DNA from: Nitratireductor sp.
Lineage (GTDB): Bacteria; Pseudomonadota; Alphaproteobacteria; Rhizobiales; Rhizobiaceae
NCBI RefSeq assembly: GCF_017794765.1
Contig: NZ_CP051236.1
Location: 3,626,692 to 3,690,691 of the forward strand
Direction of reading: 5' to 3'
DNA length: 64,000 nucleotides
The translations under genes and the position numbers were made by a program. The notes beneath the pieces were generated by a model, which saw nothing but the letters and a program-made list of their open reading frames with translations, made no database searches and was not told the DNA's origin. Positions 34,665-44,349 of this stretch are shown here, piece by piece. Positions within the stretch are counted from its first letter, which is position 1. Every line of letters starts with the position of its first letter.

Positions 34665-37208
34665 TCAGGCGGACACCTCTACCGCTCTCTGATTGCTTGC
34701 CTTCCCAGTCTCCTGCCCGGTGACCCGGGCAGGAAGAGGAGCCTGAAAGCGCTTGAGCCGCAATGCATTGCCCAGAACGAAGACGCTGGACAGAGCCATC
34801 GCCCCGGCTGCCAGCATGGGCGAAAGGAGCATGCCCGTAGCCGGATAAAGCACACCGGCCGCAACCGGGATCAGGCTCACATTGTAGGCGAAGGCCCAGA
34901 ACAGGTTTTGCTTGATGTTCTTCATGGTCGCCTGTGAAAGACCGATGGCATTGGCAACGCCGGTCACGTCACCCGCCATCAACACCACGTCGGCGCTCTC
35001 AATGGCGACATCCGTGCCGGTGCCGATGGCAATGCCCACATCGGCCTCTGCAAGAGCGGGAGCATCGTTGATGCCGTCACCGACGAAGGACACCGGGCCC
35101 GCCAGAGTGCGCAGACGCCTGAGCGCCTCGACCTTACCCTCGGGCAGCACTTCCGCCTCGACGCGGTCAATACCCAGCCTTGCAGCTATGGCCTGCGCCG
35201 TATGCCGGTTGTCGCCGGTGATCATGGCCACTTCCAGCCCCAGAGCATGGAGCGCTGCAATGGCGGCGGGCGTCGATTCCTTGATGGGGTCCGCAACCGC
35301 GATGACGGCCGCGAGCCGGCCATCCACCGACGCGTAAAGCGGTGTCTTGGCGTCGGAGGCGAGCGTCTCTGCCGCAGCTGCAGCCTTGCCGATGTCGATG
35401 CCCTGCTGTTGCATGTAGCGATCCGCGCCGACATGAAGCCTGTGACCACCAACGGTGGCAGCAATGCCGAAACCCGGAACCGCATCAAACTCGACGACAC
35501 TCCTGAGCGCGAGATTGGCCGTTTGCGCAGCCTCCACAATGGCTTCCGCCACCGGATGTTCAGACATGGCTTCCGCAGAAGCAACAAGCGAGAGAACTTC
35601 CGCACGGTCGAACCCGTCCTGCACGATGAAATCGGTGAGTGCGGGGCGACCGCGCGTGAGTGTGCCGGTTTTGTCGAACGCCACGACGCGCGTGTTGCGC
35701 ATTTTCTGCAATGCCTCGCCATTGCGGAACAGGACACCGAGCTGTGCGGCACGACCGGTGCCAACCATGATGGAGGTGGGCGTTGCAAGCCCCATGGCGC
35801 AGGGGCAGGCGATAATGAGCACCGCCACCGCATTGACCAACGCGAATGCCAAAGCGGGATCAGGACCGAACAGGAGCCAGATGACAAAGGTGAGTGCCGC
35901 CGCGAGCATGACGGCCGGAACGAACCATGCCGTGACCCGATCGACCACCGCCTGGATTGGCAGTTTGGCTCCCTGCGCGTTTTCGACCATTCGGATAATC
36001 TGTGCCAAAACGGTGTCGGAGCCGACCTTGGTGGCGCGATAAACAAAGCTGCCGGTCTTGTTGATCGTGCCACCGATGACCTCGTCGCCCTCGGCCTTGG
36101 AGACCGGAACCGGTTCGCCGGAAATCATAGCTTCATCAACATAGGAAGAACCGCTTTCGACCAGACCATCGACCGGCACCTTGTCGCCGGGGCGCACCTG
36201 AAGGCGGTCGCCCACAACCACCTCTTCAAGCGGCACCTCGACAAAATTACCGTCCCTTTGAACCCGGGCGTTTTTGGCGCGAAGCCCCATCAGCCGCTTG
36301 ATGGCCTCCCCGGTGCGGCCCTTGGCGCGCGCCTCCAGAAGTCGCCCAAGCAGGATCAGCGTGACGATGACGGCGGATGCCTCGAAATAGACGTTGACCG
36401 TGCCGGACGGGAGAACGCCGGGCGCAAAGGTGGCCACGACCGAATAGGCCCAGGCGGCGGTGGAACCGAGCATGACGAGTGAGTTCATGTCGGGCGCAAG
36501 GCGCATCAGCGCCGGAAAACCCTTGCGATAAAAACGCAGACCCGGGCCAAACTGAACGATGGTCGCCAGCACGAAGTAGACCATATAGAGTGTGCTGCGG
36601 TCGGCGATGCCCATCAGCCAGGCATGCATGCCCGGCACGAAATGACTGCCCATTTCAAGAATGAAGATCGGCAGGGTGAAGATTGCCGCCAGCGTGAAAT
36701 CGCGCTTTAGCGAACGCAGCTCCGCGGTCTTTGCCTTCTCATGCGCATCGCTAGCGGTAGCGCCATCGGAGCGCAGAACCGGCGTGTAGCCGGATTTGCG
36801 GATCGCCTCCTCCACTCCGCTGCGCGCTTCGTCGTTCACGAGATCGATGGACGCGCTTTCGGTGGCAAGGTTCACTGCGACTTTTGAAACCCCGGGAACG
36901 GCGGCAATGGCCTGCTCTACACGCCGCACGCAGGATGCGCAGGTCATGCCCTCGATGCCGATATCGAGATGGCTGGCCGGGACGCCATAGCCAGCTCCCT
37001 CCACCGCTTTGACAATGCTGGAAAAATCCACGCCGGGCTGGAGTGAGACCTCTGCGGTCTCCGTCGCCAGATTGACCGAGGCGTTCGTCACGCCATCGAC
37101 TTCTGCCATAGCGTTTTCGGCGCGCCTGACGCAGGAAGCGCAGCTCAGCCCCTCAATACGGAACCGTTTGACAATGACCGGAGAGGCGCCGGCAGGAAGG
37201 GTATTCAT
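34665..37208 (-). CDS. copA: Copper-exporting P1B-type ATPase
   Basis: Cu(I) efflux pump of 847 residues from ATG 37208 (GTG 37217 also possible). Two N-terminal heavy-metal-associated domains carry CASC at residues 23-26 and 90-93; the membrane CPC (IIACPCAMG, near 466) sits in the transport site; the phosphorylation Asp in DKTGTLT is near 509 and [11 protein letters not shown] in the P domain. The [12 protein letters not shown] motif is present. It is driven by a CueR-type promoter upstream and is followed downstream by the LacI gene. It ends with no copper chaperone gene nearby. Confidence 0.95.
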   Translation of the reverse strand: MNTLPAGASPVIVKRFRIEGLSCASCVRRAENAMAEVDGVTNASVNLATETAEVSLQPGVDFSSIVKAVEGAGYGVPASHLDIGIEGMTCASCVRRVEQAIAAVPGVSKVAVNLATESASIDLVNDEARSGVEEAIRKSGYTPVLRSDGATASDAHEKAKTAELRSLKRDFTLAAIFTLPIFILEMGSHFVPGMHAWLMGIADRSTLYMVYFVLATIVQFGPGLRFYRKGFPALMRLAPDMNSLVMLGSTAAWAYSVVATFAPGVLPSGTVNVYFEASAVIVTLILLGRLLEARAKGRTGEAIKRLMGLRAKNARVQRDGNFVEVPLEEVVVGDRLQVRPGDKVPVDGLVESGSSYVDEAMISGEPVPVSKAEGDEVIGGTINKTGSFVYRATKVGSDTVLAQIIRMVENAQGAKLPIQAVVDRVTAWFVPAVMLAAALTFVIWLLFGPDPALAFALVNAVAVLIIACPCAMGLATPTSIMVGTGRAAQLGVLFRNGEALQKMRNTRVVAFDKTGTLTRGRPALTDFIVQDGFDRAEVLSLVASAEAMSEHPVAEAIVEAAQTANLALRSVVEFDAVPGFGIAATVGGHRLHVGADRYMQQQGIDIGKAAAAAETLASDAKTPLYASVDGRLAAVIAVADPIKESTPAAIAALHALGLEVAMITGDNRHTAQAIAARLGIDRVEAEVLPEGKVEALRRLRTLAGPVSFVGDGINDAPALAEADVGIAIGTGTDVAIESADVVLMAGDVTGVANAIGLSQATMKNIKQNLFWAFAYNVSLIPVAAGVLYPATGMLLSPMLAAGAMALSSVFVLGNALRLKRFQAPLPARVTGQETGKASNQRAVEVSA

Positions 37209-37246
37209 CGCTTTCACCCTGAATGACTATTGTTCAGGATTGGGCT

Positions 37247-37276
37247 TCTAAACCTTCCAGTCAATGGAAGGTCAAG
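37247..37276 (-). promoter_or_regulatory. CueR/MerR-type promoter of copA
   Basis: On the minus strand a -35 TTGACC (37271-37276) and a -10 TAGAAG-like box are separated by 19 bp, the long spacer typical of MerR-family promoters. An inverted repeat ACCTTCCA-N5-TGGAAGGT (37252-37272) fills the spacer and matches the copper-responsive CueR/HmrR box. The gene for the regulator is not in the window. Confidence 0.78.
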
Positions 37277-37466
37277 CGGGAAAATTCACAATCCCTTTCG
37301 ACGTTTCCCGGCAGCCCTCAACCACATTGTCGTTTGCCCCTGAGGATCACACGAATATGATTGGGATTGCACAGGCGCGATACCTACATCAGGCTCTGCG
37401 GGCATGGGGCTCTCCACCAATGCCCGATCTCGATGGAGACGAACAATCAGGAAGCCGGAGCTGCGA

Positions 37467-37913
37467 ATGAGTTACAAGAAAACTGAAGAAGCCTTGGCCC
37501 GCCTCACCCCCGAGCAGTACTACGTGACGCAGCAAAGCGGAACGGAACGTCCGGGCACGGGCGAATATCTTCACAACAAGGAACCCGGAATCTATGTCGA
37601 TATCGTTTCCGGCGAACCGCTTTTCGCAAGCAGCGACAAGTATGAATCCGGCTGCGGCTGGCCAAGCTTCACAAAGCCGATCGTACCGGCCAATGTCCAG
37701 GAACGACGCGATGTGTCCCATGGGATGATCCGCACGGAAGTGCGTTCGGCACATGGTGACAGCCACCTCGGCCATGTCTTTGAAGATGGGCCAGTGGACC
37801 GCGGCGGCCTGCGCTATTGCATCAACTCGGCCGCTCTTCGCTTCATCCATCGCGACGCGATGGAAGCGGAAGGTTATGGTGCCTATCTCGACCAGGTGGA
37901 GGACGTGACATGA
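37467..37913 (+). CDS. msrB: Peptide-methionine (R)-S-oxide reductase MsrB
   Basis: Reduces the R epimer of methionine sulfoxide in proteins; 148 residues. Zinc-binding and fold motifs are partly visible: SGCGWPSF (Cys-Gly-Trp-Pro), GDSHLGHVF and [12 protein letters not shown], where the Cys in RYCIN is the catalytic residue. Start ATG 37467 follows GGAG by about 7 bp. It overlaps msrA by 3-4 bp. Lies next to copA but faces away from it, so a shared copper/oxidative-stress theme is possible, not proven. Confidence 0.94.
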   Translation: MSYKKTEEALARLTPEQYYVTQQSGTERPGTGEYLHNKEPGIYVDIVSGEPLFASSDKYESGCGWPSFTKPIVPANVQERRDVSHGMIRTEVRSAHGDSHLGHVFEDGPVDRGGLRYCINSAALRFIHRDAMEAEGYGAYLDQVEDVT

Positions 37914-38416
37914 CTGAACGTGCCGTACTTGCCGGAGGCTGCTTCTGGGGCATGCAGGATCTCATCCGCAAAATGCCCGGCGTGATCAGCACGCGCGTGG
38001 GCTACACCGGAGGCGATGTGCCGAATGCGACCTACCGCAACCATGGTACCCATGCAGAAGGCATCGAGATCATCTTCGACCCGGAAAAGACGAGCTACCG
38101 GCGCCTGCTGGAGTTTTTCTTCCAGATCCACGACCCGACGACGGTGAACCGGCAGGGCAACGATGTCGGCATGTCGTATCGTTCGGCAATCTATTATGTG
38201 ACGGATGAACAAAAACGCATCGCCGAGGATACGATTGCCGATGTCAACGCCTCAGGTCTCTGGCCAGGCAAGGTCGTGACCGAAGTGGAACCCGCAGGCG
38301 ATTTCTGGGAAGCCGAACCGGAGCACCAGGATTACCTGGAGCGGTACCCGAACGGGTATACATGTCATTTCCCCCGCCCGGGCTGGGTACTGCCCAGACG
38401 CGACGCGGCCGAGTGA
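37910..38416 (+). CDS. msrA: Peptide-methionine (S)-S-oxide reductase MsrA
   Basis: Reduces the S epimer of methionine sulfoxide; 168 residues. Catalytic Cys lies in [10 protein letters not shown] at the N-terminus; [13 protein letters not shown] and [14 protein letters not shown] are family-typical. The ATG overlaps the msrB stop (ATGA), so translation is coupled. The order B then A in separate genes is common in proteobacteria. Convergent with the MFS exporter gene with 17 bp between. Confidence 0.95.
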   Translation: MTERAVLAGGCFWGMQDLIRKMPGVISTRVGYTGGDVPNATYRNHGTHAEGIEIIFDPEKTSYRRLLEFFFQIHDPTTVNRQGNDVGMSYRSAIYYVTDEQKRIAEDTIADVNASGLWPGKVVTEVEPAGDFWEAEPEHQDYLERYPNGYTCHFPRPGWVLPRRDAAE

Positions 38417-38433
38417 GCATCATCTCTCGCTGA

Positions 38434-39750
38434 TCAACTCTCACGCGGCCATGCGACATGCATGTCGTCAATCACATAGGCATGGGCGTGACGGCGCCCA
38501 TGTCCACTTCCCGCAAGATGCGGGTGGTCCTCCGGGAGGTCGTCATGGCTGTGTTCGACAATCTCCGGATCGTCGGCCGGCCAGATGGCAAGACCGGCCC
38601 CGATGGCGACCGCGGCCAGCGCTGAGAGGATGATCGACGTGGCGGGCAGGCCGAGAGCCGCGCCCGCCCAACCGGCAAGCGGATAGGCGATCAGCCAGCA
38701 GGCATGAGAGAGGGCAAACTGCGCGGCGAAGAGTGCCGGGCGGTCCTCCGGATTGGCTGAGCGTCTGAGCAGTCTGCCCGACGGCGTCTGCGCCGTTGAA
38801 TATCCAACACCGAGCACGAACCACAACGCCAGCAACCACGCAAATCCGGGCAGCGCCGCCGCAGTCAGCGTACCGGCCACCAGAAGAGAGGCCCCGGCCA
38901 GCATCACCGTGCGGTCCGAGGCGGTTTCCAGCAATTTGGGCAGTGTGAGCGCGGCCACCATCGACCCGCCTCCGAACGCAGCAAGCGCCAGCGCGGTCGA
39001 CTGATTATTGAGGGCAAAGACACCCTGCACATAGACAACCGTGTTGACGATCACCAGGGCCCCCGCCGAAGCGACGGCCAGGTTGAGCGCCAAGAGCCCG
39101 CGCAGACGTGGCGTTGCAAGGTAGATGCGAATGCCGCGCGTGGTCCGATCATAGATGCCGCGCGGCTTTCCCGGTTTCGGGCTGGGCAAGGCCACCGACA
39201 TCACGAGTGCCGCCGAGACGAGAAACCCGATCACGGTTCCGGCAAACAGGTTGTGAAATGAGACAACGGAAAGCAGGGCGGCCGCCAGCATCGGACTCAC
39301 GACACTTTCCAGATCGTAGGCCAGACGCGAAAGGGAAAGCGCCCGCGTATAGTCTCTCTCATCCGGCAGAATATCGGGAACCGTAGCCTGAAAAGTGGGT
39401 GTGAAACCCGCTGAGGCGGATTGCAGCATGAAGATCAGGACGTAAACCTGCCAGACTTCGGTAACAAAGGGCAGGAACATCGCGACACCTGCACGCACCA
39501 GATCGAGTGTCACCAGCATTGCGCGGCGCGGCACCCTTTCTGCGAAGGCGGAGGCGAGCGGCGCAACGCCAACATAAGCGATCATCTTGATGGCAAGCGC
39601 CGTTCCCAACACCGCGCCTGCATTGTCGCCAGCCAAATCGAAAGCAAGCAGCCCCAGAGCCACGGTCGCAAGCCCGGTTCCGATCAACGCGATCACCTGC
39701 GCGCCGAACAGATGGCGATAGGTTCGATTCTTCAGGATCGCCAGCATCAC
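38434..39750 (-). CDS. MFS metal exporter with His-rich C-terminus (NreB/NrsD-like)
   Basis: Twelve-helix-type MFS transporter, 438 residues. The distinctive feature is a cytosolic tail from about residue 402, rich in His and Asp (HSHDDLPEDHPHLAGSGHG and RRHAHAY), suited to binding Ni or Co. It overlaps the stop of the CsoR/InrS-type sensor by 4 bp and is co-transcribed with it. This pair mirrors nickel exporters such as NrsD with their InrS sensor; substrate Ni(II) or Co(II) is therefore likely. Confidence 0.85.
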   Translation of the reverse strand: MMLAILKNRTYRHLFGAQVIALIGTGLATVALGLLAFDLAGDNAGAVLGTALAIKMIAYVGVAPLASAFAERVPRRAMLVTLDLVRAGVAMFLPFVTEVWQVYVLIFMLQSASAGFTPTFQATVPDILPDERDYTRALSLSRLAYDLESVVSPMLAAALLSVVSFHNLFAGTVIGFLVSAALVMSVALPSPKPGKPRGIYDRTTRGIRIYLATPRLRGLLALNLAVASAGALVIVNTVVYVQGVFALNNQSTALALAAFGGGSMVAALTLPKLLETASDRTVMLAGASLLVAGTLTAAALPGFAWLLALWFVLGVGYSTAQTPSGRLLRRSANPEDRPALFAAQFALSHACWLIAYPLAGWAGAALGLPATSIILSALAAVAIGAGLAIWPADDPEIVEHSHDDLPEDHPHLAGSGHGRRHAHAYVIDDMHVAWPRES

Positions 39751-40028
39751 AAATACTTCGCTATTTCCCTGAATTCATCGAGCGCCTGTCGCCGCTCACG
39801 CGCGAGCGGCCCGATCACATCTTCAAGACAATGATCAAGATGATCCTGGATCAACGTCTTCTTGGCCTGCGCAATGGCCCGTTCGACCGCATGGAGCTGC
39901 TGGGCGATGTCGAGGCAGGGTCTGCCGGCCTCGATCATTTCGATGACCCCGCGCAAATGCCCGTCGGCGCGTTTGAGCCGCTTGACGATCTGGGGGTGCG
40001 TTTCGTGCAGATGAGGTTCCGTAGTCAT
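39747..40028 (-). CDS. CsoR/RcnR-family metal-sensing repressor
   Basis: Small all-helical repressor, 93 residues. Metal-ligand fingerprint by position: Cys38, His63, Cys67 (spacing 25 and 4, the X-Y-Z positions of CsoR/InrS) with His6, His8 and His11 supplying the N-terminal W ligand. The C-H-C set alone is shared with Cu(I)-sensing CsoR; the N-terminal histidines and the exporter partner fit nickel sensing as in InrS. The operator upstream has the G-tract architecture used by this family. Operon with the exporter, 4-bp overlap. Confidence 0.85.
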   Translation of the reverse strand: MTTEPHLHETHPQIVKRLKRADGHLRGVIEMIEAGRPCLDIAQQLHAVERAIAQAKKTLIQDHLDHCLEDVIGPLARERRQALDEFREIAKYL

Positions 40029-40035
40029 TGATAAA

Positions 40036-40051
40036 TGCTATCCCCCCGTAG
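40036..40051 (-). promoter_or_regulatory. G-tract operator of CsoR/RcnR type
   Basis: On the minus strand the sequence reads CTAC-GGGGGG-ATAGCA, close to the RcnR-type consensus (TACT-G6-N-ATAGTA). It begins 8 bp upstream of the sensor's start codon, so binding would block both promoter and initiation region of the sensor-exporter operon. Confidence 0.7.
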
Positions 40052-40203
40052 AGGATATGACAAGACGTTTTGACGTAGGAATGGCAATCCGCAACTGGTG
40101 TATCACAAACCGGTCAGTCGCGGCGATTCGCGGAGCCGTCGGCCGCCTTATCCTCTCCCAAGGAATGATGTTTGCCTAGCGAAGCGGGACAGCAGATTGC
40201 ACC

Positions 40204-41805
40204 TCAGATGCCGGTTCGCCCTGAGGCAATGGCGTCCAGCGCTCTGCGCTGACGATGCATTTCCAGAAAGACGCGATAGTCACGATCGAAACGTTCCCGG
40301 GCAATGGGGTTCGGTCGCCGCGCCCTGCCCCTCTGTGCCATGCTTACACAGGCATCCGTCAGACTATCGTGGAGCCCGGCAGCCGTAGCCGCTACCATCC
40401 CGGTCCCCAGAAGCATGGCGTCCTCGGCGCCCGGCTCCTCCACCGTGCAACCGGCAGCATCCGCATATAACTCCATCAACAGCGGATTTTTCGTATGTCC
40501 GCCCGTAACGTGAAGCGTGTCGATGGCATAGCCCTTTTCGTTCAGCGCATCGAGAATGTGACGAATGCCGAACGCAATCGCCATCGCGGTACGCCAGTAG
40601 AGCCGGCAGAGACTGTCGAAAGAGGCGTCGAGGGTCAGCCCCGAGATGACCCCGACTGCATGGGGATCGGCCAGAGGCGAGCGGTTTCCGTGAAAGTCCG
40701 GCAGAACGTGCAGCCGGGCGGCAAGCTCGTATCCTTCTGCAGCCCGCAATTCGTTGACGCGGTCGCAGATGCGTTTGTGCATCCCGGCATCCGGCTCTCC
40801 GCCCGCAGCGTGCCAGCGGATGATGTGGTCGAGCAAAGCACCTGAAACGGACTGGCCGCCTTCACCGAGCCAGCATCCCGGCAACGCCGCCCCAAGATAG
40901 GGACCCCATACGCCAGGCACTGGACGGGCCTCGCGGGAAAAGGCCATGACACAGCTCGACGTCCCGGCGATCAGCGCCATGTGCCGATCGATACTGTCGG
41001 CATCGCCAGCAAAACCGCCAAGCACACCGAGGGCTCCGCCGTGGGCATCAATCAGCCCGGCTCCGACCCTGCACTGTTCCGTGAGACCAAGCGCATCCGC
41101 AGCGTCTGCGGCGAGTGGCCCAAGATCCAGACCGATGGGGCTTGCTTCCCCCGGCAATTGCCCGCGTTCAAGCATGTCCGGGATACCGACAGTCTCGAAG
41201 AAATCGCTCTGCCAACCGGACTTCTCATGTGCAAGATAGGTCCATTTGCAGGTCAGTGTGCATTGTGAGCGCGCGAGCGAACCCGATGCTTTCCAGGTCA
41301 GAAAATCGGCCAGATCGAAAAAATGACCGGCAGCGTTCCAACATTGCGGCAGATTGCGCTTTAGCCACATCAGCTTTGGCGTCTGCATCTCCGGCGACAT
41401 GACGCCACCGATGAAATCAAGCACACGGTGGCCGGTTTGCGTGCATTCATCGGCTTCGGAAAGCGCACGATGGTCGAGCCAGACGATCGTGTCCCAACCC
41501 GGCTCTCCATCGGGTGAAACGCTTACCTGGCCACCATCACGATCCCGCACAACCAAGGAACAGGTGGCATCGAAGCTGATACCGACAACGCCCTGAGGCG
41601 CCACCCCTGCCCGCTCAACCGCAGTCCGCACCGAGGCACACACCGCATACCAGATGTTTTCGGAATCCTGCTCTGCGAAATCCGCTGCAGGCCGGTTCAT
41701 CCGGATCGGCGTCTCAGCTCGACCCAGAAGCTGGCCTTCACGGTCAAGCACACCGGCGCGGGCGCTGCCTGTGCCCACGTCAACCGCCACCACATAATCG
41801 CGCAT
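40204..41805 (-). CDS. FGGY-family pentulose kinase (ribulokinase-like)
   Basis: ATP-dependent carbohydrate kinase, 533 residues. N-terminal VAVDVGTGSARAGVLD is the phosphate loop of the FGGY family, GISFDATCS and TGGHTKNPLLMELYADA lie later, with GTGM near the C-terminus. The family's pentulose clade phosphorylates D-ribulose or L-ribulose or xylulose. It is downstream of a polyol importer and an SDR polyol dehydrogenase and overlaps the HAD gene by 1 bp. Prediction: pentulose 5-phosphate formation; the exact sugar is undetermined. Confidence 0.86.
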   Translation of the reverse strand: MRDYVVAVDVGTGSARAGVLDREGQLLGRAETPIRMNRPAADFAEQDSENIWYAVCASVRTAVERAGVAPQGVVGISFDATCSLVVRDRDGGQVSVSPDGEPGWDTIVWLDHRALSEADECTQTGHRVLDFIGGVMSPEMQTPKLMWLKRNLPQCWNAAGHFFDLADFLTWKASGSLARSQCTLTCKWTYLAHEKSGWQSDFFETVGIPDMLERGQLPGEASPIGLDLGPLAADAADALGLTEQCRVGAGLIDAHGGALGVLGGFAGDADSIDRHMALIAGTSSCVMAFSREARPVPGVWGPYLGAALPGCWLGEGGQSVSGALLDHIIRWHAAGGEPDAGMHKRICDRVNELRAAEGYELAARLHVLPDFHGNRSPLADPHAVGVISGLTLDASFDSLCRLYWRTAMAIAFGIRHILDALNEKGYAIDTLHVTGGHTKNPLLMELYADAAGCTVEEPGAEDAMLLGTGMVAATAAGLHDSLTDACVSMAQRGRARRPNPIARERFDRDYRVFLEMHRQRRALDAIASGRTGI

Positions 41806-42524
41806 CAGTTCTCTCTCTGGGTCTCCACCAACCGGACGAGAAGGTCCGGAAGCAACTGCATCCTGTCAAAAATCAGGTCCGGTTCCAAGCGTTTCAGAAT
41901 TGCGCGATGTGCTTTGGAACCGGCGTGGGATGCACCGGCGAAACACAGGACCCGCATACCGGCCCGGTGCGCAGCCTCGATCCCGGCGGGGCTGTCTTCC
42001 ACGACGACACAACGGGCCGGTTCAATCCCCATCGAGCGGGCGGCAAAGAGAAAGAGATCGGGAGCCGGCTTGCCGTTGGGCACCATCGTCGCGCTGAACA
42101 CATTCGGTTCGAAACGATCAAGAAGCCTCGTCACCCCAAGCGATACTCGGATACGCTCCGGCTGGCTGGAAGAGGCAACACAATATGGCAGTTCAAGACC
42201 GTCGAGCGCTTCGTGAATCCCATCGACCGCCCGCAGTTCTTCACGAAAGGCAGTGTAGAGATTCTCACGCATGCGCGACAGTGCAGCCTCGTCGAGATCG
42301 ACGCCGAAATCCGCACTGAGCAGCGACCTGATCGTGGTTAAAGAGCGACCGAGAAACAGTTCATAAGCCGTTTCCGGTTCAATATGCACACCATGTTCCG
42401 CGACGGCCTCCAACAGGACCCGCATGGAAAGCGGCTCACTGTCCACGAGCACACCATCGCAATCGAAGATCACAAGCGCGATGTCGTGCTTCGTTGTCAC
42501 CTGGCTCACATCCTTCACCAACAC
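41805..42524 (-). CDS. HAD-superfamily sugar-phosphate phosphatase
   Basis: A 239-residue HAD subfamily IA phosphatase/mutase. Motif I VIFDCDGVLVDSEP, motif II VASSSQPER and the acidic motif VVEDSPAGIEAA are intact. It belongs to the beta-phosphoglucomutase-like group but is more likely a phosphatase here. The start overlaps the SDR gene by 10 bp and its stop overlaps the kinase gene by 1 bp. Similar phosphatases are common in polyol/smo operons. Confidence 0.85.
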   Translation of the reverse strand: MLVKDVSQVTTKHDIALVIFDCDGVLVDSEPLSMRVLLEAVAEHGVHIEPETAYELFLGRSLTTIRSLLSADFGVDLDEAALSRMRENLYTAFREELRAVDGIHEALDGLELPYCVASSSQPERIRVSLGVTRLLDRFEPNVFSATMVPNGKPAPDLFLFAARSMGIEPARCVVVEDSPAGIEAAHRAGMRVLCFAGASHAGSKAHRAILKRLEPDLIFDRMQLLPDLLVRLVETQREN

Positions 42525-43291
42525 GAATAACCGCCGTCCGCCATCACGATCGAACCGGTCATGAGGCTGGAAGCATCGGAGGCGAGGAATTGAACAACCG
42601 AGGCGATCTCATCGGGCTGGCCGACACGTCCCATGGGGGTCATCTCCAGCCAGGTAGCATACATCTCGGGATTCTCCTGAATACCGAACGCTGTCAGCGG
42701 TGTTTCGATATAGGTTGGGGCGACCGCGTTGACACGAACCCCACGCCGGCCCCATTCGGCGGCCAGAGACCTGGTCAGCTGGTGCACCGCGGCCTTGGAG
42801 GCGTTGTAGAATGCCTGGGGCTGAGGCTTGTTTACGATCACGCCGGACATGGAACCGATATTGACGACGGAGCCGCTGCCGCGGTCCAGCATCTTGCGGC
42901 CGAACGCCCGGCAACACCAGAACAGCCCGTCGACATTGACATCCATATGGAAGCGCCAGTGATCGTCACTGGTTTCTTCAGCCGGCACGTCGCTCTGCGC
43001 CACGCCTGCATTGTTGACGAGAATGTCGACCCGCCCATGACGTTCCGCAATTGCATCTGCGGCGGCATTCACCTGTGCCGACCTGGTCACGTCCAGCACG
43101 ATGCTCTCTGCCGAGTGACCCAGTTTGTTCAGGGCTTCGACGCTTGCTTCGGCCAGGTCGGCTTTCATGTCCGCAACCACCACATGGGCACCGGCTTCGC
43201 CAAGCGCGCGGGCGCATGCGGCACCGATACCCTGGCCTGCACCGGTGACCACCGCGACGCGTCCATCGAGCCTGAATTTTTCCAGATACAT
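42515..43291 (-). CDS. Short-chain dehydrogenase/reductase, probable polyol dehydrogenase
   Basis: NAD(P)-dependent SDR, 258 residues. Cofactor motif TGAGQGIG, NNAGVA, catalytic Ser in NIGSMSG and YNASK with Tyr and Lys. The arrangement fits arabinitol/ribitol/sorbitol-type dehydrogenases. The kinase downstream implies a polyol is oxidised to a ketopentose that is then phosphorylated; D-arabinitol or ribitol is a reasonable guess, but SDR specificity is not readable from the motifs. Confidence 0.86.
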   Translation of the reverse strand: MYLEKFRLDGRVAVVTGAGQGIGAACARALGEAGAHVVVADMKADLAEASVEALNKLGHSAESIVLDVTRSAQVNAAADAIAERHGRVDILVNNAGVAQSDVPAEETSDDHWRFHMDVNVDGLFWCCRAFGRKMLDRGSGSVVNIGSMSGVIVNKPQPQAFYNASKAAVHQLTRSLAAEWGRRGVRVNAVAPTYIETPLTAFGIQENPEMYATWLEMTPMGRVGQPDEIASVVQFLASDASSLMTGSIVMADGGYSCW

Positions 43292-43335
43292 TTCAAAACA
43301 CCTTCTTCGTTCTGCTTACCCTGTGTGCCGGACCA

Positions 43336-44337
43336 TCAGCTCAAGGCGTTGCCGGCGTCATCGAAACGGTGCAGGCGCTCTGGCGATGGAGTGAGATAGA
43401 CCGTCTCACCGTGACGCAACGCAAACTCACCGTCGGCCCGCGCGGTAAGCTGTCCGATCCCGTCAATGTCGACATGGAGAAACGTGTCGGAGCCAAGATG
43501 CTCAGCCACGCCGACCCTGCCCTTCCAGTGACCGCTTTCGGTCGAAAGCTGCAGGTGCTCGGGCCGGACTCCGATTGTCGCAGCCCCCATCTTCTCCGCT
43601 TCGATGCCCTGGACGAGGTTCATGCGCGGCGAACCGATGAAACCCGCCACAAACAGATTTCTTGGGCTGCGGTAGAGTTCCAGAGGTGAACCGACCTGCT
43701 CGATCCGTCCCGCATTCAGCACGACGATCTTGTCGGCCATCGTCATGGCCTCCACCTGATCATGGGTGACGTAAATCATCGTCGTGTTGAGCTGATGATG
43801 GAGTTCGCTGATCTCAAGCCGCATGGAGCCGCGCAGTGCTGCATCGAGGTTCGACAACGGCTCATCAAAGAGAAACGCCTTTGGCTCCCGCACGATCGCC
43901 CGGCCGATCGCCACACGCTGGCGCTGACCGCCGGAAAGTTGCCCGGGACGACGGTCGAGATAATCCGTCAGATTGAGAATGCGCGCGGCGTTGCGCACCT
44001 TCTCGTCGATCGCCGCCTTGTCCGCTCCGGCCATTTTCAGCGGGAAAGCGATGTTCTTGTAAACGCTCATATGCGGATAGAGCGCATAGGACTGGAAGAC
44101 CATGGACAGGCCGCGCTTTGCCGGAGAGCGGGCGGTCATGTCTTCACCATCGATCAGGATCCGGCCGCTTGTCGTGTCTTCGAGGCCCGCAATCAGGCGC
44201 AGCAACGTGGACTTGCCGCAGCCTGACGGGCCGACGAACACGACAAATTCATTGTCGGCAATCTCCAGATCGATCTCGGGAATGACGACTGTCGAGCCAA
44301 AGGCCTTGTGCACCTTTTCGAGACGGATTTCCCCCAT
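43336..44337 (-). CDS. smoK: ABC transporter ATP-binding protein of polyol importer (SmoK/MalK type)
   Basis: Sugar-importer ATPase, 333 residues. Walker [10 protein letters not shown] near residue 37, signature [13 protein letters not shown] near 135, Walker [13 protein letters not shown] near 156, followed by a regulatory TOBE domain in the last 100 residues ([10 protein letters not shown]). It lies 12 bp downstream of the second permease. Completes the SmoEFGK importer of sorbitol/mannitol-type polyols. Confidence 0.9.
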   Translation of the reverse strand: MGEIRLEKVHKAFGSTVVIPEIDLEIADNEFVVFVGPSGCGKSTLLRLIAGLEDTTSGRILIDGEDMTARSPAKRGLSMVFQSYALYPHMSVYKNIAFPLKMAGADKAAIDEKVRNAARILNLTDYLDRRPGQLSGGQRQRVAIGRAIVREPKAFLFDEPLSNLDAALRGSMRLEISELHHQLNTTMIYVTHDQVEAMTMADKIVVLNAGRIEQVGSPLELYRSPRNLFVAGFIGSPRMNLVQGIEAEKMGAATIGVRPEHLQLSTESGHWKGRVGVAEHLGSDTFLHVDIDGIGQLTARADGEFALRHGETVYLTPSPERLHRFDDAGNALS

Positions 44338-44349
44338 GATTGTCGTTCC

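Noticed and set aside
35202..36482. Long plus-strand open frame inside copA
   Set aside because: Antisense artefact of copA; no recognisable domain and biased composition (Arg/His/Gly-rich).
38434..40028. Copper regulation by a CsoR-type repressor
   Set aside because: Although Cys-His-Cys spacing equals that of CsoR, the His-rich exporter and N-terminal histidines fit nickel or cobalt better, and copA has its own CueR-type promoter.
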